In this document: positions 1 to 5,162 of the stretch, one piece after another
Layout: each line of letters starts with the position of its first letter
Numbering within the stretch: the first letter of the stretch is position 1
Notes under the pieces: model-generated
What the model was told of the DNA's origin: nothing
The model's input: the letters and a program-made list of their open reading frames with translations, nothing else
The model's database searches: none
Made by a program: the position numbers and the translations under genes
Assembly (NCBI GenBank): GCA_023405565.1
Contig: JAEXXW010000536.1
Location: 1 to 5,162 of the forward strand
Length of the DNA: 5,162 nt
Direction of reading: 5' to 3'
Source of the DNA: Pseudomonadota bacterium
GTDB lineage: Bacteria; Pseudomonadota; Alphaproteobacteria; Rhizobiales; Xanthobacteraceae

Positions 1-868
1 ATTGCTCGAGTTCGAGCCGGATCACCGAACCGCGGCGGCGACGTTTCAACACGGTCTCGAACGAGCGGACCAGATCTTCCGACTCTTCCTCGATTTCGAT
101 TTCGGAATCGCGGATGACGCGGAACGCGCCGACACCGTTCATGGCATAACCCGGAAACAACTGACCGATGAACAGACAGGCCACCTGCTCCAGCGTGATC
201 AGTCGCAGAGCACTGCCCTCACGCGGCAGATGCACGAAGCGTTCGATCTTGTGCGGCACGCGGATGAGCGCGTTCATGGCCTTGCCGTCACTGACACGGG
301 ACAATTGAAGCGCCAGGGTGAAGCCGAGATTGGGGATGAACGGGAACGGATGCGCCGGATCGATCGCCATGGGCGTCAGCACCGGGAAGATCGACGCAAG
401 GAAGTATTCTTCCAGCCAGTCGCGCTCTTGCTTGGTCACATCCTGCGCATCGACGATGACGATGCCGTTGGTGGTCAGTTCTTTGCGCAATTCGCGCCAG
501 CGTGCCTGCTGATCGCTGGCCAGCACCGAGACGACCTCGGCGATACGGACCAGTTGCTCCGCCGGCGTCAGGCCGTCCGGGCTCCGCGTCGTCACACCGG
601 CGCGCACCTGCCCCTTGATGGCGGCCACACGGACCATGAAGAATTCATCGAGGTTGTTGGCCGAGATCGACAGAAAGCGGAGCTTCTCAAGCAGCGGATG
701 GTTTTCGTTGGCCGACTCGTCGAGCACCCGCCGGTTGAAGTGCAGCCACGACAATTCGCGGTTGATGAACCTTTCGGGACTGCCGTTCAGGTTCGCCTCA
801 GGTGCCGATTCCGGTCCGTCCACGACAATTTCTTCAGCCAGAACAATAGCTTCGCTGCGTTCTTTCAT
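1..868 (-). CDS. ppk: Polyphosphate kinase 1, N-terminal part (runs off left edge)
   Basis: PPK1 reversibly transfers the ATP gamma-phosphate onto inorganic polyphosphate chains, usually at the inner membrane. Reading leftwards from the ATG at 868-866 gives 289 residues before the window ends. What is seen: a variable acidic leader (1-30), then the highly conserved start of the N domain, [16 protein letters not shown] (34-49), the [13 protein letters not shown] block (69-81), and in the head domain [18 protein letters not shown] (161-178). These are hallmarks of PPK1, not PPK2. The two catalytic histidines and the C1/C2 domains lie beyond the window, so activity cannot be judged here; the family is about 690-730 residues long. 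An in-frame TGA lies eight codons upstream with no other ATG between, which fixes the start. It lies 76 bases downstream of hdaA on the same strand. The downstream partner in many alphaproteobacteria is ppx, which would be outside the window. Confidence 0.96.
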   Translation of the reverse strand, partial: MKERSEAIVLAEEIVVDGPESAPEANLNGSPERFINRELSWLHFNRRVLDESANENHPLLEKLRFLSISANNLDEFFMVRVAAIKGQVRAGVTTRSPDGLTPAEQLVRIAEVVSVLASDQQARWRELRKELTTNGIVIVDAQDVTKQERDWLEEYFLASIFPVLTPMAIDPAHPFPFIPNLGFTLALQLSRVSDGKAMNALIRVPHKIERFVHLPREGSALRLITLEQVACLFIGQLFPGYAMNGVGAFRVIRDSEIEIEEESEDLVRSFETVLKRRRRGSVIRLELEQ

Positions 869-910
869 GTGCTCGCCGCCATAATCAAACCGTCATACTA
901 GGCGACATTC

Positions 911-926
911 GTGACCGGCCGGTGAC
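911..926. repeat. Imperfect palindrome in the hdaA-ppk gap
   Basis: GTGACCGGCCGGTGAC has a perfect 10-base core, ACCGGCCGGT (914-923), then one mismatched pair and two matching pairs. It lies in the only sizeable gap of the leftward gene set (869-944), after the hdaA stop and before the ppk start. No T-run follows on the minus strand, so it is a poor terminator; a binding site or RNA hairpin is possible, and in GC-rich DNA chance is too. Confidence 0.35.
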
Positions 927-944
927 TGACCGTCGGCTCTGTCC

Positions 945-1628
945 CTACGATGATGCCTTGCGATACAACTCCGCGGCAAGTGTCCGGTTGACTGGCCTCC
1001 CCTGCTGCAGGGCCTCCCGGTCGAGCGTCTCCACAGCCTCACGAGCCGCCGCAAAGGAACGGCCGATCCGCGGCAGGAGATAGGCGATCAGGGCTTCATC
1101 GACCGCCAGCTGCCGATCGGCAAACAGCTTCACCATCACGGCGCGCAGCAGAGCATCGTCCGGCATCGCCAGCGCCGCCACCGGCATGGCGCGCAGACGG
1201 GATGCGAGATCCGGCAAGACAATGGTCCAGCCGGTCGGGGCCGATCGTGTCGTCAGCAACAGCCAGCCATTGTCTTCGCGGACGAGGTTGAGCAGATGAA
1301 ACAGCGCGCGCTCATCGATCGTATCGGCTGCGCAATCCTCCAGCACCAGGGCGCCGGTAGCGAGCGCTTCCGGCAAGGCATCGATGGTCAGGGCCCGCGC
1401 GGACATGAAACGTGCGCCGGCTTCTGCGGCCCAGATCGACGCGAGATGGCTTTTGCCGCTGCCTTCTGGACCGACCAGCGCGAGCGTCCGGGCCGGCCAG
1501 TCGGGCCAGCGGTCGAGCAAGGCAAGGGCGTTCTCGTTCGATGGCCCGGGCAGGAAATCGTCCCGGGTCAGATTGGCCGCATGATCGAGCGCGAGGGCGA
1601 GTTGTCGCGGACGGGGCGCGTCGGCCAT
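945..1628 (-). CDS. hdaA: DnaA-like AAA+ protein HdaA (regulatory inactivation of DnaA)
   Basis: A 227-residue DnaA-related ATPase without the DnaA DNA-binding domain. Family role: bound to the replicative sliding clamp, Hda stimulates hydrolysis of DnaA-bound ATP and so limits re-initiation. What is seen: an N-terminal clamp-binding hexapeptide QLALAL (9-14); Walker A GPEGSGKS (53-60); Walker B LVLED (94-98); sensor 1 LLTTRSAP (124-131); box VII DLASRLR (140-146), whose Arg144 matches the arginine finger of E. coli Hda; and a probable sensor 2 region at GRSFAAAREAVETLD (189-203), Arg196. The box VII and C-terminal pattern closely parallels E. coli Hda. The Walker A lysine is present, whereas E. 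coli Hda has arginine there. The ATG overlaps the stop of the upstream membrane-protein gene by one base (TGATG), which suggests translational coupling. A chromosomal DnaA-family protein of other function is the only alternative; the clamp motif argues against it. Confidence 0.92.
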   Translation of the reverse strand: MADAPRPRQLALALDHAANLTRDDFLPGPSNENALALLDRWPDWPARTLALVGPEGSGKSHLASIWAAEAGARFMSARALTIDALPEALATGALVLEDCAADTIDERALFHLLNLVREDNGWLLLTTRSAPTGWTIVLPDLASRLRAMPVAALAMPDDALLRAVMVKLFADRQLAVDEALIAYLLPRIGRSFAAAREAVETLDREALQQGRPVNRTLAAELYRKASS

Positions 1629-2752
1629 CAGCCTGGCTGGCCACCGGTATAGAAGGGGCTGGCCAGATATTGCCTGAGCATGAACCGCACCAGGACGCCG
1701 ATCGCGGCCGCGACCGGCACAGCGACCAGCAATCCGACAAATCCGAACAGCACACCGAAGGCGATCAGTGAGAACATCAGCCAGACCGGGTGAAGGCCGA
1801 TTTCCTTGCCGACCAGAAGCGGCTGCAGGATGTTGCCCTCGATGAATTGGCCGAAGATGAAAATGCCGGCGGCCAAGGCGGGCATGGTCCAGTCCGGCCA
1901 GAATTGCGCCAGCGCCACACCGACCGCCAGAATGAAGCCGGTGATCGTGCCGATATAGGGCGCAAAGCTCAGGAAGGCCGCGACAATGCCAATCAGCAAA
2001 CCAAAATTCACGCCGATGGCGATCAGGCCAACCGAATAGATCACGCCGAGGATCAGGCAGACCAGCGCCTGCCCGCGCACGAAGCCGGAAATGGCCGCGT
2101 CCATTTCGCGGGCCAGACCCCGCACAGTCTCCTTCTGTTGCAACGGGACCCAGGAATCGACCTTGTCGATCATCCGCTCCCAGTCGAGCAGCAGATAGAA
2201 GGCGACGATCGGCGTGATGATCAAAAGCGACAACAGCGAGACCAGCGCCTTGCCGCCAGACCAGATCGAGGCCAGAATCCCGGCCACCCAGCCAGCCGCG
2301 GACGACGCGACACCCGAGAGAGATTTCTGCGCCTCCGGCAGTTTCTCACCAATATATTGCCCCAGCCATCCTTGGCTTTGCTGCTGGGCAAGCTGGCGGA
2401 TGCGCTCGATATATTGCGGCAGTCGCTCCATGAAGGCGTGGATCTGATCACCCAAAGCCGGAACGAGCAGGATCAGCCCGAGTGCCAGCAGCAAGATCAC
2501 CAGCACGACGATCGTCACCGACGCCAATGCGCGGTTGAGCCCCAGCTTCTGCAGCCGCCGGACCGATGGATCGAGCAGATAGGCCAGCACCATACCGGCG
2601 ATGAAGGGCAGCAGCACCTCATTCAGCAGCCAGAGCAGCGCAACCAGGACCAGAAAAGCGCAGGCCCAGAAGATGAGCTGCTTGGTCAGCGAGATCGGCT
2701 TGCGTGAAGGCGGCGGCGGATTGATCGCCGGACCCGTCGTCGTGGTGCTCAT
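1628..2752 (-). CDS. AI-2E / PerM family membrane transporter
   Basis: A 374-residue polytopic inner-membrane protein of the AI-2E exporter (PerM, UPF0118) family. Members have been linked to autoinducer-2 export, sodium/proton exchange or permease roles; the substrate here cannot be read from sequence. What is seen: a Thr/Pro-rich cytoplasmic tail (1-21), hydrophobic segments near 26-60 and 76-98, a long amphipathic Gln-rich stretch (100-150), and further membrane segments from about 170 to 189 and 229 to 357. Family blocks present include LAYLLDP (56-62), TPIVAFYLLLDWERM (180-194), GFVRGQ (223-228), FAPYIG (263-268), and EGNILQPLLVGKEIGLHP (305-322) followed by GFVG (337-340) and AVP (344-346). 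Length is typical. The start ATG follows the phosphatidyltransferase stop by 21 bases; its own stop overlaps the hdaA start. The setting beside hdaA suggests co-expression, not a quorum-sensing context. Confidence 0.93.
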   Translation of the reverse strand: MSTTTTGPAINPPPPSRKPISLTKQLIFWACAFLVLVALLWLLNEVLLPFIAGMVLAYLLDPSVRRLQKLGLNRALASVTIVVLVILLLALGLILLVPALGDQIHAFMERLPQYIERIRQLAQQQSQGWLGQYIGEKLPEAQKSLSGVASSAAGWVAGILASIWSGGKALVSLLSLLIITPIVAFYLLLDWERMIDKVDSWVPLQQKETVRGLAREMDAAISGFVRGQALVCLILGVIYSVGLIAIGVNFGLLIGIVAAFLSFAPYIGTITGFILAVGVALAQFWPDWTMPALAAGIFIFGQFIEGNILQPLLVGKEIGLHPVWLMFSLIAFGVLFGFVGLLVAVPVAAAIGVLVRFMLRQYLASPFYTGGQPG

Positions 2753-2773
2753 CGTGTTCCGCCCCTGCCCGCC

Positions 2774-3319
2774 CTAATGTCCAGACCCATTGGTACTGAA
2801 ATGGCGGATCCATTCAGCGACATAGAAGCCGATCGAAAGCAAGGTCAAGATCGTGACCAACGCGATCAGCGCCGGAAGAGCCCAGCCAGCGTCGAAATTC
2901 AGCCCGAGCGAGCCCAGAACCAGCCCGGCCAGCAGGATCTGGGCCACCGTATTGAGCTTGGAGACCGGGTGCGGCCGAACCGGCATCGGCCGGTCGATCA
3001 GCATGGCCAACAGAAAGCCGCCAACGATCAGGATGTCGCGCGAAACAACGAGGATCACAACCCAGCGCGGCAGCGCATCGCTGAAACTGAGCGCCACATA
3101 GATCGAAACGATCAAGGCCTTGTCGGCCAGTGGGTCCAGCAAAGCGCCCAATTCCGTGCGCATGTCGAAGCGCTTGGCCAGGAACCCGTCGATCGCGTCG
3201 CTCACCCCGGCCGCCAGGAATAGAATAAAAGCGGGCAGCAAGTGCCCGGAGGTGATGGCCCATACGATGAGCGGCACGCTCAGGATGCGTGCCATGGTGA
3301 TCAGATTGGGTAGGCTCAA
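2774..3319 (-). CDS. CDP-alcohol phosphatidyltransferase, cardiolipin synthase-like or PgsA-like
   Basis: A 181-residue integral membrane enzyme that transfers a phosphatidyl group from a CDP-diacylglycerol donor to an alcohol. The family motif is complete for its acidic residues: Asp41, Asp44-Gly45, Ala48, Gly58, Asp62, Asp66. Lys49 replaces the usual arginine of the AR pair, a change I believe is common. About five or six hydrophobic segments flank it. The acceptor is uncertain. Length matches E. coli PgsA (182), but the central region has VSRD (92-95) and SKLNTVAQ (120-127), where PgsA has an AREI..LR block and a GKxKTxxQ pattern. From memory, mitochondrial cardiolipin synthase has SRD and SKxNTxxQ at these places. 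The start is a TTG at 3319-3317: the next ATG (codon 9) would delete the conserved NLIT..RI segment, and no in-frame ATG lies upstream. A GGGA at 3327-3330 (complement) sits seven bases before it. First gene of the leftward set. Confidence 0.9.
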   Translation of the reverse strand: MSLPNLITMARILSVPLIVWAITSGHLLPAFILFLAAGVSDAIDGFLAKRFDMRTELGALLDPLADKALIVSIYVALSFSDALPRWVVILVVSRDILIVGGFLLAMLIDRPMPVRPHPVSKLNTVAQILLAGLVLGSLGLNFDAGWALPALIALVTILTLLSIGFYVAEWIRHFSTNGSGH

Positions 3320-3417
3320 GATGACGTCCCGGCAGAAACATAGCCGGCGGTCACCGGCCCAGATGGAGTATAGCGGCGTTCAAGCCATTGCGCATAATGC
3401 GATTCCCGCGCTAGGAC

Positions 3418-3434
3418 GCGGCGAAATTCGCCGC
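3418..3434. repeat. Inverted repeat in the purM leader (8-base arms, 1-base centre)
   Basis: GCGGCGAA-A-TTCGCCGC is a perfect dyad with one central base. It ends 34 bases before the purM ATG and 20 bases before its ribosome binding site. In RNA it could fold as a GC-rich six-pair stem with a five-base AU loop; in DNA it could be a symmetric operator. No T-run follows, so it is not a standard terminator. It does not match the E. coli PurR operator as I know it. Confidence 0.6.
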
Positions 3435-3454
3435 ACATTGGCGGACCGACCAAC

Positions 3455-3459
3455 AGGAC
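3455..3459 (+). promoter_or_regulatory. Ribosome binding site of purM
   Basis: AGGAC lies ten bases (from the A at 3458) before the ATG at 3469. It is the best Shine-Dalgarno match in the leader and supports this purM start. Confidence 0.55.
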
Positions 3460-3468
3460 AACCGATCA

Positions 3469-4539
3469 ATGGCTGAAAAGCGCGGTCTCACCTATGGCGA
3501 GGCCGGGGTCGATATCGATGCCGGCAACCGGATGGTGGACCTTATCAAGCCGCTGGTGCGCGCCACTGCGCGGCCTGGAGCGGATGCCGAAATCGGCGGC
3601 TTTGGCGGTCTGTTCGACCTTGCCCGGACCGGTTTCAAGGATCCGGTCCTTGTGGCAGCGACCGACGGCGTCGGCACCAAGGTGAAGATCGCCATCGATA
3701 CCGGCCGGCACGAGACCATCGGCATCGACCTCGTCGCCATGTCGGTCAATGACCTGGTCGTCCAGGGCGCAGAGCCGCTGTTCTTCCTCGATTATTTCGC
3801 CTGCTCGAAGCTCGATCCCGAAGTGGGCGCCAAGGTCGTCGCCGGCATTGCCGAAGGCTGCCGCCTGTCCGGCTGCGCCCTGATCGGTGGCGAGACGGCG
3901 GAAATGCCGGGCCTTTATCAGAGCGGCGATTATGATCTTGCGGGCTTCGCGGTCGGTGCGGCGGAACGCGGCACGATCCTGCCGCGCAGCGATATCGCGG
4001 CGGGCGATGTCGTTCTCGGCCTCGCCTCGTCCGGCATCCACTCCAACGGCTTCTCGCTCGCCCGCAAGGTGGTCGAGCGGTCAGGACTCTCATGGGACGC
4101 GCCGGCGCCGTTCGATCCCTCGCGCAGTCTCGGCGAAGCGATGATCGTGCCGACCCGGCTCTATGTGAAATCCTGCCTTGCCGCGATCCGCAGGACCGGC
4201 GCGGTGAAGGCGCTCGCCCACATTACCGGCGGCGGTTTCCCGGACAATATTCCGCGCGCGCTGCCGAAGACGCTCGGTGTGCATCTCGACCTGTCCAAAG
4301 TCGACGTGTTGCCGGTGTTCAAGTGGATGGCACAGACCGGCGACATCGCCGAGCAGGAAATGCTCCGCACCTTCAATTGCGGGATCGGCATGATCGCCAT
4401 CGTCTCCGCTTCGGACGTAAAAGCGGTGATGGCGACACTGACCGAAGCTGGCGAAACCGTGGTGCAGTTCGGTGAGGTCGTGCCGGCACAGGGCGACGAG
4501 CGCGTGACCTATAGTGGCGCGCTCGATCTTGGGCGCTGA
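3469..4539 (+). CDS. purM: Phosphoribosylformylglycinamidine cyclo-ligase (AIR synthetase)
   Basis: PurM closes formylglycinamidine ribonucleotide to aminoimidazole ribonucleotide using ATP, step 5 of de novo purine synthesis; it is a cytoplasmic homodimer. The 356-residue product is a normal full-length member (E. coli 345). What is seen, in order: [13 protein letters not shown] (8-20), GGFGGLFDL (43-51), the nucleotide-binding [12 protein letters not shown] (64-75), [13 protein letters not shown] (85-97), [11 protein letters not shown] (100-110), GGETAEMPG (140-148), the second-domain [17 protein letters not shown] (184-200), [13 protein letters not shown] (251-263), and FNCGIGM (302-308). 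All conserved segments I can check are intact. The ATG is preceded by an AGGAC site and the conserved N-terminus begins shortly after. It is followed after 33 bases by purN on the same strand, a common pairing. Confidence 0.98.
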   Translation: MAEKRGLTYGEAGVDIDAGNRMVDLIKPLVRATARPGADAEIGGFGGLFDLARTGFKDPVLVAATDGVGTKVKIAIDTGRHETIGIDLVAMSVNDLVVQGAEPLFFLDYFACSKLDPEVGAKVVAGIAEGCRLSGCALIGGETAEMPGLYQSGDYDLAGFAVGAAERGTILPRSDIAAGDVVLGLASSGIHSNGFSLARKVVERSGLSWDAPAPFDPSRSLGEAMIVPTRLYVKSCLAAIRRTGAVKALAHITGGGFPDNIPRALPKTLGVHLDLSKVDVLPVFKWMAQTGDIAEQEMLRTFNCGIGMIAIVSASDVKAVMATLTEAGETVVQFGEVVPAQGDERVTYSGALDLGR

Positions 4540-4572
4540 ACCTGGACTCTGATTTTGGACAATAACACCGCG

Positions 4573-5162
4573 ATGACGCGCAAGCGGGTTGCGATCCTGA
4601 TCTCCGGCCGCGGCTCCAACATGTCCGCGCTCATTGAGGCTGCGAAAAATCCGGCCTATCCCGCTGAAATCGTGCTGGTGGTGTCCAACCGCCCCGATGC
4701 CGGCGGCCTGCAACGCGCGGCGGAGAACGGCATTGCGACGGCTGTGGTCGATCACAAGACATTCGGCAAGGATCGCGAGCGCTTCGAGCAGGCGCTTCAG
4801 AGCGTGCTTGAGGACCATTGCATCGACATCGTCTGCCTCGCCGGCTTCATGCGGCTGCTGACGCCGTGGTTCGTCTCGCGCTGGACCGGCCGGATGCTGA
4901 ACATCCATCCGGCGCTGCTGCCGGCTTTCAAGGGCCTCGATACGCATCGCCGCGCCATTGAAGCCGGCGTGGAACATCACGGTGCAACCGTTCACTTTGT
5001 CGTACCGGAAATGGATTCAGGCCCCCTTATCGCGCAAGGCGCGGTTCCGGTGTTACCGAACGACACCGAAGACGCTTTGGCGAAACGGGTTCTTGCAATC
5101 GAGCACCGCATCTATCCGCTGGCGCTGAAGCTGGTCGCCGCCGGGCGCCTGCATGTTGAAGG
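4573..5162 (+). CDS. purN: Phosphoribosylglycinamide formyltransferase (runs off right edge)
   Basis: PurN transfers the formyl group of 10-formyltetrahydrofolate to glycinamide ribonucleotide, step 3 of de novo purine synthesis. From the ATG at 4573, 196 residues are visible before the window ends; the family is about 190-220, so little is missing. What is seen: the phosphate-binding loop ISGRGSN (10-16), VSNRPDA (37-43), LAGFMRLL (89-96), and the catalytic set Asn110, His112 and Asp148 within NIHPALLPAFKGLDTH (110-125) and PEMDSGPLIAQG (145-156). All three catalytic residues are present. An in-frame TTG at 4555 with a GGA eight bases upstream (4544-4546) is an alternative start adding six residues (MDNNTA); the ATG has no clear binding site of its own. 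Probably co-transcribed with purM. Confidence 0.96.
   Translation, partial: MTRKRVAILISGRGSNMSALIEAAKNPAYPAEIVLVVSNRPDAGGLQRAAENGIATAVVDHKTFGKDRERFEQALQSVLEDHCIDIVCLAGFMRLLTPWFVSRWTGRMLNIHPALLPAFKGLDTHRRAIEAGVEHHGATVHFVVPEMDSGPLIAQGAVPVLPNDTEDALAKRVLAIEHRIYPLALKLVAAGRLHVE

Larger units (their letters stand above)
3320..3468. promoter_or_regulatory. Divergent intergenic region, expected to hold promoters for both gene sets
   Basis: This 149-base gap separates two divergently read gene sets, so at least one promoter on each strand is expected. Only partial elements are visible. On the plus strand CATAAT (3393-3398) resembles a -10 box. On the minus strand TATACT (complement of 3367-3372) resembles one, placing a start about 40 bases before the TTG. 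Neither has a convincing -35 hexamer at 16-18 bases. The gap also holds two inverted repeats and one GATTC, a possible CcrM-type (GANTC) methylation site, at 3401-3405. No riboswitch or small gene is evident. Confidence 0.5.

Noticed and set aside
865..882. A five-codon minus-strand frame (MAAST) ending in ATGA at the ppk start, as a possible leader peptide
   Set aside because: It overlaps the ppk ATG and could couple initiation, but it is too short to distinguish from chance and has no clear binding site or attenuator structure.
2..901. A 299-codon open frame on the plus strand opposite ppk
   Set aside because: It lies almost wholly antisense to the clearly recognisable PPK1 coding sequence, its translation is rich in Arg, His, Asp and Gln with no family motif, and such mirror frames are usual in GC-rich genes with strong third-position bias.
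869..944. A transcription terminator or an independent ppk promoter between hdaA and ppk
   Set aside because: The GC-rich palindrome has no following T-run on the minus strand, and no hexamer pair with proper spacing is visible; neither can be supported from sequence.
1790..2707. A 305-codon open frame on the plus strand opposite the PerM-like gene
   Set aside because: Its product is a Gln/Asp/Arg-rich, low-information translation, as expected when hydrophobic membrane-protein codons are read in reverse; the minus-strand frame carries the conserved family blocks.
2777..3223. A 148-codon plus-strand frame and overlapping minus-strand frames within the phosphatidyltransferase gene
   Set aside because: All are out of frame or antisense to a gene with an intact catalytic motif and show only charged, low-complexity translations.
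3343..3358. GCCGG/CCGGC five-base inverted repeat with a six-base loop in the divergent gap
   Set aside because: Short GC-only arms are frequent by chance in DNA of this composition and nothing else supports it.
4090..4995. A 301-codon open frame on the minus strand across purM and purN
   Set aside because: It runs antisense through two well-conserved purine genes and across their junction, with no recognisable domain; a codon-bias shadow is the simpler reading.

Overview
The window is a gene-dense, GC-rich stretch of bacterial chromosome. Gene content and order (a ppk, hdaA, AI-2E/PerM-family, CDP-alcohol phosphatidyltransferase run facing away from purM-purN) point to an alphaproteobacterium. 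As far as I remember, this is a conserved housekeeping neighbourhood in Rhizobiales and relatives. I cannot place it at genus level. I see no mobile element, tRNA, rRNA, CRISPR array or clear sign of horizontal transfer. Layout: four genes on the minus strand are read leftwards from about 3319, and two on the plus strand are read rightwards from 3469, with a 149-base divergent gap between them (3320-3468). The minus-strand genes, in order of transcription, are a 181-residue CDP-alcohol phosphatidyltransferase (3319-2774), an AI-2E/PerM-type membrane protein (2752-1628), the DnaA-like replication regulator HdaA (1628-945) and the first 289 codons of polyphosphate kinase ppk (868 to the left edge). 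Gaps in this set are 21 bases, a 1-base stop/start overlap, and 76 bases, so they could be one transcript. The plus-strand genes are purM (3469-4539) and purN (4573 to the right edge, probably lacking only its last codons). How they work together: PurN and PurM catalyse steps 3 and 5 of de novo purine synthesis. The minus-strand set mixes anionic phospholipid synthesis, membrane transport, control of replication initiation and polyphosphate synthesis. The most interesting points are: (1) the phosphatidyltransferase resembles mitochondrial-type cardiolipin synthase more than PgsA in several motifs; (2) genes for an anionic-lipid enzyme and for HdaA, both of which can bear on the DnaA nucleotide state, share a probable operon; (3) the purM leader has a near-perfect 17-base inverted repeat. 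Nothing here looks like a wholly undescribed system. Several very long open frames on the opposite strand are read as codon-bias shadows.
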